Assembly: GCA_050115015.1 (NCBI GenBank)
Contig: JASFRI010000002.1
Coordinates: 1-31,987 of the forward strand
Direction: 5' to 3'
Source of the DNA: JASFRI01 sp050115015
GTDB lineage: Bacteria > Acidobacteriota > Polarisedimenticolia > CBDVAL01
DNA length: 31,987 nt
Both the position numbers and the translations under genes were made by a program. Positions 27,024-31,987 of this stretch are shown one piece after another; position 1 is the first letter of the stretch; each line of letters starts with the position of its first letter. The notes beneath the pieces were generated by a model that saw nothing but the letters and a program-made list of their open reading frames with translations, was not told the origin of the DNA and searched no databases.

Positions 27024-27053
27024 ATCCTAAGGGCGGCGGCGGCCGGGTGTCAA
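27024..27053 (-). promoter_or_regulatory. Predicted internal promoter for nfeD-slipin
   Basis: Minus strand TTGACA (27053-27048) and TAGGAT (27029-27024), spacing 18. The -35 contains the TGA stop of the LarA-like gene (27052-27050). The start would be near 27017, some 20 bases before the nfeD ATG. Confidence 0.55.
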
Positions 27054-28438
27054 CCAGTCCGTGCAGGCCCGGGCTCCTCCGCCGCGGCCGGGAGGGGGGG
27101 CGGTGAGGACGCCACCAGCAGCTCGGCCCCTCGCTCCAGCAGGTAGCCTGCGCCACCGCCGCCCAGGTAGGCGGCGGCCTGCTGCACCGCCGCATCGGGG
27201 TCGGGGGCGGCCCGCATCCCCGTCCGGCGGACGAGATCCCTGGAGATCTCCGAGACCAGCCAGATCGCGATCTCCTCCGCCTTGCTGCGCAGCGAATGGG
27301 CGGTCTGACCGTAGACCTCGTAGCTCTTCCGGAGCCTCTGCCCGAGGGCAGCGGCCCCCCTCCCGTCGAGCCAGGCATCCAGCACCGGATGCCCGGGGCC
27401 GCGCTCGCATCGCGCCAGCACGATCATCGCACCGCCCGGTCGGACCAGCGGAAGCGCCATGTCGATGGCCTTGTGGGTCTGGATCAGGTCGATGTCGCGG
27501 GGATGTCCCCCCGGCGAGACCACGACGAGGTCGCGCGGAAAGTCCACCAGCACCGTGCGCATCCGCAGGAGCTCGGCGCAGCCCCGCCGGTGGGCGCGAT
27601 CCCAGTGACCCGCGAAAGCCGCCTCCACCCGTCCTCCCGCTCCCGGCACGACGTTGACGAGGAACGTCGGGGCGATGCGGGCGCAGGCCTCCGCCATGTC
27701 CTGGTGCACCGGGTTCCCGTCGAGGCACGCGACCCGGGCGCCGGGCTCCCGGCCGTCCCCGTCGGGGAGCAGGGCCAGCAGGTGGTTGGCGGCGATCGCC
27801 TCCGGGGCGGCCATGCCGGGAAGCACCGACTTCCTCCCGCCGGTGAAGCCGGCGTAGTAGTGGAAGCCCAGGGCACCGGTGAGGATGACGCGATCGGCAT
27901 CCACCAGCGCGCGGTGAACGCGGATCGGCGTGCCGCGACGGGAGTCCCCGAGGTCGATGAAATCGCCGGGACGCCAGGGCGGTGGCGCCCCCCGCCGTAG
28001 ACGACGCGCCATTTCGTCGCCCACGATCCCCGCGGCGGCTGCCTGGTCCGCCTGGGGGTGAAGCCCCCCGGCCACCGCGTAACGAACATCCTCGTCGCGC
28101 AGACCCGCCCGGGCGAGCCTGTCCAGCAGGACGGGCAGGACGCGATCCGCCGCGCTCGGGCGGGTGGTATCGGAGACCAGGATCAGCACCCGCTCCCCCG
28201 GCCGCACGAGCGCCTCCAGGCGGGGCGAGCCGATCGGCCGGTCCAGCGCGGCCGCGATCCGGCCTCGGTCGGATGCCGCGTCGCCCCGCGGCGCCTCCGC
28301 GGCGGCGGTCCCTCCCACCCGTTCCAGGCGGAAGGGGGCCGGGTCCAGCTCCAGCGTTCCGTCGCCGTAGGGGACGCGCAGACGGCCGGTCATGGCGCCG
28401 GAACCGCCGGGGTTCCCGGAGTCGCCGTTCCGCGACAC
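27050..28438 (-). CDS. LarA-like nickel-pincer racemase family protein
   Basis: A 462-residue member of the lactate racemase LarA family (DUF2088/LarA N domain, then the LarA C-terminal domain). The catalytic residues known from Lactiplantibacillus LarA line up with identical spacing: H127 (GGLHP; H108 there), H193 in FHYYAGFTGGRK (H174), K203 (K184, which holds the pincer cofactor) and H219 in ANHLL (H200). SDTTRP (89-94) is the family nucleotide-site motif. It should racemise or epimerise a 2-hydroxyacid, but the substrate cannot be predicted. No larB, larC or larE cofactor genes are in this window. GTG start at 28438, three bases after the aminotransferase stop, with GGAGG at good spacing. 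M16 is an alternative start. Confidence 0.88.
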   Translation of the reverse strand: MSRNGDSGNPGGSGAMTGRLRVPYGDGTLELDPAPFRLERVGGTAAAEAPRGDAASDRGRIAAALDRPIGSPRLEALVRPGERVLILVSDTTRPSAADRVLPVLLDRLARAGLRDEDVRYAVAGGLHPQADQAAAAGIVGDEMARRLRRGAPPPWRPGDFIDLGDSRRGTPIRVHRALVDADRVILTGALGFHYYAGFTGGRKSVLPGMAAPEAIAANHLLALLPDGDGREPGARVACLDGNPVHQDMAEACARIAPTFLVNVVPGAGGRVEAAFAGHWDRAHRRGCAELLRMRTVLVDFPRDLVVVSPGGHPRDIDLIQTHKAIDMALPLVRPGGAMIVLARCERGPGHPVLDAWLDGRGAAALGQRLRKSYEVYGQTAHSLRSKAEEIAIWLVSEISRDLVRRTGMRAAPDPDAAVQQAAAYLGGGGAGYLLERGAELLVASSPPPLPAAAEEPGPARTG

Positions 28439-28441
28439 CGC

Positions 28442-29617
28442 TCAGCCCTCCGCGATCTCGCGGAGTCGCCGGATTCCCTCGTCGATCCGGCCCGCCGGCA
28501 GCGCGAAGGAGAAGCGCAGGAAGCCCTCTCGGCCGAACGCCTCGCCGGGCACGACCGCCACCCGGGCGTCCTGGATGAGCCGCTCCGCGAGTTCCCCCGA
28601 CGTGGCACACCCCAGCCGCCGGGAGAGGCCGCCGGATCGCGGAAAGACGTAGAAAGCACCGTCCGGCGCGCGGCACTCCAGGCCCGGTACGGTCCCGAGA
28701 CCGGCGACGATCCGTTCGCGGCGCATCGCGTACTCCGCGAGCATCGCCTCCGCCTCGCCCGCGTCCCCCTGCAGCGCGACCATCGCCGCGGACTGCACGA
28801 AGGAGGCGGGGTGGGTGGCGTCGTGCCCCTGGAGGCGCGCCATGGCGGCGATGAGCGGCTCCGGACCCAGGGCGAAGCCCACCCGCCACCCGGTCATCGC
28901 GAAGGTCTTGGAGAAGGACCCGACCACCACGATCCGATCCGGGGCCGTCTGCCGCAGGGATGCGAGGGACGTGAACGGAACCCCCGGGTAGACGAAACGG
29001 TCGTAGGTCTCGTCGGAGATGAGCCACAGGTCGTGGCGGAGGGCGAGGTCGACGAACCCCTCCAGCACCCCCCGCGGCAGGACCGCCCCGGTGGGGTTGC
29101 ACGGCGAGTTGAGGATGATCGCCCTGCACCCCGGGCCGATGCGCGCTTCCACCGCCTCCGGGCCGGGGATGAAGCCGTCCTCGGCGCGACAGTCCACCAC
29201 CACTGGCTCCGCCCCGGCCCAGCGGATCTGCTCGGGAAAGGAGACCCAGTAGGGCGAGAGGATCAGCGCCTCGTCCCCCTCCCCGAGGATGGACTGGGTG
29301 ATCAGGAACAGCACGCCCTTGCCGCCGACACCGATCAACGTCTCGTCGCGCGACCAATCGCCACCGTGGCGGCGGCTCATGTCCCCGGCCACCGCCTCCC
29401 GCAGGGCCGCCTTTCCCGCGGTGCCGCCGTAATGGGTATCCCCCTGGTCCAGGGCACGCTTCGCGGCCTCCCGGACCGCCACGGGGGTGTCGAAGTCCGG
29501 CTCCCCGGGACCGAAGTCGACCACGTCGACGCCGCCGGCCCGCAGTCGCTCGGCGGCGGCCTTGACCGCGAGGGTCGGTGACGGCGTCAGACGCTGCACT
29601 CTGCGCGAGAGGTTCAT
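28442..29617 (-). CDS. Class I/II pyridoxal-phosphate aminotransferase (AspC-like)
   Basis: A 391-residue fold-type I aminotransferase, subgroup Ib. The PLP lysine is K237 in GSFSKTFAMTGWRVG. N174 in NSPCNPTG, D202 and Y205 in SDETYD contact the cofactor, and an arginine in FLRFSFA near the C-terminus should bind the carboxylate. Start FGPGEPDFDTP is typical of aspartate/aromatic aminotransferases. It transfers amino groups between an amino acid and 2-oxoglutarate; aspartate is the family default but not proven. ATG 29617 overlaps the coaD stop (ATGA), with AGGGG upstream. Confidence 0.92.
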   Translation of the reverse strand: MNLSRRVQRLTPSPTLAVKAAAERLRAGGVDVVDFGPGEPDFDTPVAVREAAKRALDQGDTHYGGTAGKAALREAVAGDMSRRHGGDWSRDETLIGVGGKGVLFLITQSILGEGDEALILSPYWVSFPEQIRWAGAEPVVVDCRAEDGFIPGPEAVEARIGPGCRAIILNSPCNPTGAVLPRGVLEGFVDLALRHDLWLISDETYDRFVYPGVPFTSLASLRQTAPDRIVVVGSFSKTFAMTGWRVGFALGPEPLIAAMARLQGHDATHPASFVQSAAMVALQGDAGEAEAMLAEYAMRRERIVAGLGTVPGLECRAPDGAFYVFPRSGGLSRRLGCATSGELAERLIQDARVAVVPGEAFGREGFLRFSFALPAGRIDEGIRRLREIAEG

Positions 29618-30105
29618 CGGCGCCCCTTGAATCGACGGCGTAGCGCCCGGTCCACCGGCTCCGGGACCAGGCCGGACACGTCGCCGCCCAGGGCGGCGAC
29701 CTCCTTCACCAGACCGGAGGAGACGTACGCGTAGTCCTCCCGGGGCATCATGAAGACCGTCTCGATATCGGCGTCCAGCCGCCGGTTCATGAGGGCCATC
29801 TGGAACTCGTACTCGAAGTCGCTGATGGCGCGCAGGCCGCGGACGATCACCCGGGCGTCCCGTTTGCGGGCATAGTCGATCAGCAGGCCCGAGAATGCGT
29901 CGACCTCCACGTTCTGCATCCCCGACACCGCACCCTCGAGGAGCCGCCTCCTCTGGGCAAGGGAGAACGCGTGGCGCTTCGCCGGATTGCGCAGGATGGC
30001 TACCAGCACGCGGTCGAAGATCCGCGCGCCGCGCCCGATGATGTCCAGATGGCCGTGCGTGACCGGATCGAAGGACCCGGGATAGACGGCGATGGTGTCC
30101 CTCAC
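29614..30105 (-). CDS. coaD: Phosphopantetheine adenylyltransferase
   Basis: A 163-residue nucleotidyltransferase, the penultimate step of coenzyme A synthesis. PGSFDPVTHGHLDII (9-23) holds the nucleotide-binding T/HxGH motif (H17, H19). The family-specific RGLRAISDFEYEFQMALMNR and the end motif VSSGLVKEVAALGGDVSGLVP are present, with G in place of the third Ser of the usual SSS. Size is typical. GTG start at 30105 overlaps the recN TGA (GTGA), with GGAGG five bases upstream, so it is coupled to recN. Confidence 0.96.
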   Translation of the reverse strand: MRDTIAVYPGSFDPVTHGHLDIIGRGARIFDRVLVAILRNPAKRHAFSLAQRRRLLEGAVSGMQNVEVDAFSGLLIDYARKRDARVIVRGLRAISDFEYEFQMALMNRRLDADIETVFMMPREDYAYVSSGLVKEVAALGGDVSGLVPEPVDRALRRRFKGRR

Positions 30106-31835
30106 GTGCCCTCCGGGGCAGCGCCGGCGCTGCCGATCAGCTCGCGGGCGTGGCGCCGCGAGACCTCGGTGATCCGGGCCCCCCCCAGCATACGCGCCAC
30201 CTCCGCCACCCGGCCACGACGGTCCAGGGCGCGGACCCGGGTCCGTGTGCGCCCGTCGACGACCTCCTTCTCCACCACGAGGTGCTGATCGGCGCGGGAG
30301 GCGATCTGCGCCAGGTGGGTCACGCACAGAACCTGGCGTTCCCGGGAGATCCGGTGCAGCCGTTCGCCCACGGCTCCCGCCACCCGCCCGCCGATGCCCG
30401 CGTCGATCTCGTCGAACACCAGCCTCCGGGCCGCACGTCCCTTCCCCTCGAGCCGCGCGCACTCCAGCGCGAGCATGAACCGCGACAGCTCCCCCCCGCT
30501 CGCGGCCCTGGCGACCGGACGCGGCTCCTCCCCGGGATTCGCGGAGAACCACAGCTCCACCTGGTCGGCACCCCGGGCGTCGAACGCCACAGGCTTCCCG
30601 TCGAGCCGGACCGGACTGCCGGGGTCCTCGCGCCGCTGGATGCGGATCTCCACGCCGGTGGACCCCATCGCCAGCTCGGCGAGCTCGCGCTCGAGGGCAC
30701 GGCGCAGCCGCCCCGCGGCACGACGCCGGCGGGCGGTGAGCTGCCCGGCCAGGTCCCCGAACACCGTCGCCGCCTCCGCCACCGCCGCGGCCAGGGACGC
30801 CGGATCCCCCAGCCCGGACTCGATCTCCGCGAGCTCCGCGGCCGCCGCATCCCGCGCGTCGATCGCGGCGGCGAGGCTCCCGCCGAACCGCCGCGACAGA
30901 TCGGCGAGGGCGGAGAGTCGCTCCTCGATGCGCTCCAGCCGGCCGGGGCACTCCGCACCCTCCTCCGGCGGATCCCGGAGCTGCAGCGCGATCTCCTCGA
31001 GGCTCAACCGCGAGGCGGCCACCTCGTCGGCCGGCGCGGCCAGCTCGGGCAGGTAGCCCCCGAGCTCCCGGAGCATCCCCTCCAGGTTTCGGAGCCCCTC
31101 CAGCAGGGAGGGCTGGTCCTCCCCGTCCAGGAGCCGGTAGGAGCGGGAGCCGAGCTCCTCGATCCGCGCGGCATGGGCCAGCCGCTCCCGCTCCCGGTGG
31201 AGTTTCTCGTCCTCTCCCTCCTCCGGCTGCACCCGATCGATCTCGCGGACGCGGTAGCGCAGGATCTCCAGGCGCTCCTCGATCGCCACCCGGTCGCGTC
31301 CCGCCGCCGCCTGTCTCTCCAGTGCCGCCGCGAGGGAGGCGTGCGCACCGGCCACATCTTGCCGGAGCGCCCCGAGGCCGGCGTACCCGTCCAGGGCTTC
31401 GAGCTGCGCCCGTGGGTCCAGGAGCGACAGGTGCTCGTGCTGCCCGTGGATGTCCACAAGCCCGCCGCAGACCCGGCGGATCATGCCCACCGTCGCCGGA
31501 GAGCCGTTGAGGAAGCCACGGCTGCCGTCCGCGGAGACCTCCCGGCGCACCAGCAGCTCCCCGTCCGCGGGGTCGGCGTCGATGCCGCATTCCCGTAGCA
31601 CCGCCCAGGCCGGGTCCTCCGGCGTCAGGGTGAACACCCCCTCGACGACGGCCCGCGAGGCCCCGGTGCGCACCAGGTCCGAGGAGGCCCGGTCGCCCAG
31701 GATCAGGCCCAGCGCGTCCACGACGATGGACTTGCCGGCACCCGTCTCCCCGGTCAGCAGGTTCAGGCCCGGCCCGAAACGGATCTCCACGTCGGCGAGG
31801 AGGGCAAGGTCACGGATCCGCAGGTAACGGAGCAT
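30102..31835 (-). CDS. recN: DNA repair protein RecN
   Basis: A 577-residue SMC-like ATPase for double-strand break repair. Walker A GETGAGKS (29-36) in the N-terminal lobe, then VDIHGQHEHLSLLDPRAQLEALD. Two coiled-coil arms are separated by a central segment. The ABC signature is ASGGELSRFMLAL and Walker B is RRLVFDEIDAGIGG, followed by VLCVTHLAQIA. RecN bridges DNA and loads RecA partners. ATG 31835 is chosen by homology (MLRYLRIRDLALL); the frame is open to 31901, but that overlaps the promoter. No Shine-Dalgarno is evident. A strong promoter lies about 40 bases upstream. It is the first gene of the long leftward run recN-coaD-aminotransferase-larA-like. Confidence 0.96.
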   Translation of the reverse strand: MLRYLRIRDLALLADVEIRFGPGLNLLTGETGAGKSIVVDALGLILGDRASSDLVRTGASRAVVEGVFTLTPEDPAWAVLRECGIDADPADGELLVRREVSADGSRGFLNGSPATVGMIRRVCGGLVDIHGQHEHLSLLDPRAQLEALDGYAGLGALRQDVAGAHASLAAALERQAAAGRDRVAIEERLEILRYRVREIDRVQPEEGEDEKLHRERERLAHAARIEELGSRSYRLLDGEDQPSLLEGLRNLEGMLRELGGYLPELAAPADEVAASRLSLEEIALQLRDPPEEGAECPGRLERIEERLSALADLSRRFGGSLAAAIDARDAAAAELAEIESGLGDPASLAAAVAEAATVFGDLAGQLTARRRRAAGRLRRALERELAELAMGSTGVEIRIQRREDPGSPVRLDGKPVAFDARGADQVELWFSANPGEEPRPVARAASGGELSRFMLALECARLEGKGRAARRLVFDEIDAGIGGRVAGAVGERLHRISRERQVLCVTHLAQIASRADQHLVVEKEVVDGRTRTRVRALDRRGRVAEVARMLGGARITEVSRRHARELIGSAGAAPEGT

Positions 31836-31872
31836 GGGCGTGGCAGAGCGAGAGGACCAGCGCAGGCGGGAG

Positions 31873-31901
31873 ATCGTAGCAGGCGTCCGGATCCGTGTCA
31901 A
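31873..31901 (-). promoter_or_regulatory. Predicted strong promoter for recN
   Basis: Minus strand TTGACA (31901-31896) and TACGAT (31878-31873), spacing 17, with TGC as an extended -10. The start would be near 31866, giving a leader of about 30 bases. No canonical LexA box is seen. Confidence 0.75.
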
Positions 31902-31930
31902 CTCACACTAATTGCAAGAGTTTGACACGG
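31893..31930. repeat. Mirrored arms of the divergent promoter pair
   Basis: CCGTGTCAA (31893-31901) and TTGACACGG (31922-31930) form a 9-base perfect inverted repeat. It extends by CTC/GAG with one bulged base. Each arm contains one of the two -35 hexamers. It may simply reflect two optimal -35s facing apart, or form a shared operator. Confidence 0.5.
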
Positions 31931-31950
31931 TCATGGGGGTGTGCTACTTT
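31922..31950 (+). promoter_or_regulatory. Predicted rightward promoter, gene beyond the window
   Basis: Plus strand TTGACA (31922-31927) and TACTTT (31945-31950), spacing 17, with TGC before the -10. It reads out of the right edge. The remaining 37 bases contain no start codon that I can judge. Confidence 0.6.
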
Positions 31951-31987
31951 TCCCGGCCAGTGACGCCGGTAGCGGTCCGGTCGCGAG

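Noticed and set aside
31836..31987. LexA/SOS box upstream of recN
   Set aside because: Neither CTGT-N8-ACAG nor GAAC-N4-GTTC is present. The inverted repeat seen there contains the two -35 hexamers instead.

Overview
The window is about 32 kb of very GC-rich (roughly 70% by eye), gene-dense bacterial chromosome. It holds 29 protein genes, almost all housekeeping, with no RNA genes, insertion sequences, CRISPR arrays or phage genes that I can see. The host is a diderm: it encodes apolipoprotein N-acyltransferase, a SPOR-domain protein, a lytic transglycosylase and a PilT motor. It uses HrcA/CIRCE heat-shock control and vegetative promoters of the TTGACA-17-TAnnnT type, often with a TG extension. 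These traits fit high-GC lineages such as Desulfobacterota/Myxococcota, Acidobacteriota, Methylomirabilota, Gemmatimonadota or Eisenbacteria. I cannot place it more precisely from sequence alone.

Layout. Positions 1-3300 (minus): pgsA, a DUF502 membrane protein, a PlsC-like acyltransferase and cinA (cut by the window edge), a phospholipid-flavoured group. Positions 3457-7362 (plus): the only rightward genes, namely a membrane-anchored polysaccharide deacetylase, a phosphohexomutase and an AraC-type regulator. The regulator's end overlaps the end of the convergent adenosine deaminase gene. Positions 7331-14633 (minus): pilT, recX, alaS, a lytic transglycosylase, a TPR/AIM24-like protein and the deaminase, read from a promoter between prmA and pilT. 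Positions 14736-20346 (minus): the heat-shock operon hrcA-grpE-dnaK-dnaJ-prmA, with a perfect CIRCE operator and two promoters upstream. Positions 20469-31835 (minus): recN, coaD, an aminotransferase, a LarA-like racemase, nfeD, slipin, a GGDEF cyclase, a SPOR protein, lnt and prfB. These start from a strong promoter near the right edge that is paired with a divergent one reading out of the window.

The genes are packed tightly. At least ten junctions are 4-base NTGA overlaps in which the downstream start codon shares bases with the upstream stop, and all four forms (ATGA, GTGA, TTGA, CTGA) occur. The CTGA case gives dnaJ an apparent CTG start. At three gene boundaries the -35 hexamer TTGACA of the next promoter is built on the TGA stop codon of the preceding gene. 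prfB carries the classical programmed +1 frameshift site. No stretch above 300 bases lacks a gene. The longest gap (about 285 bases, 2462-2746) is bordered by an 11-base perfect inverted repeat and holds several small hairpins but no gene I recognise.

I did not find a convincing new multi-gene system. The most interesting signals are expression-level ones (CTG start of dnaJ, stop-codon/-35 nesting, the hrcA-grpE hairpin, the pilT operator-like repeat), the TPR/AIM24-like protein, and the structured gap downstream of pgsA.
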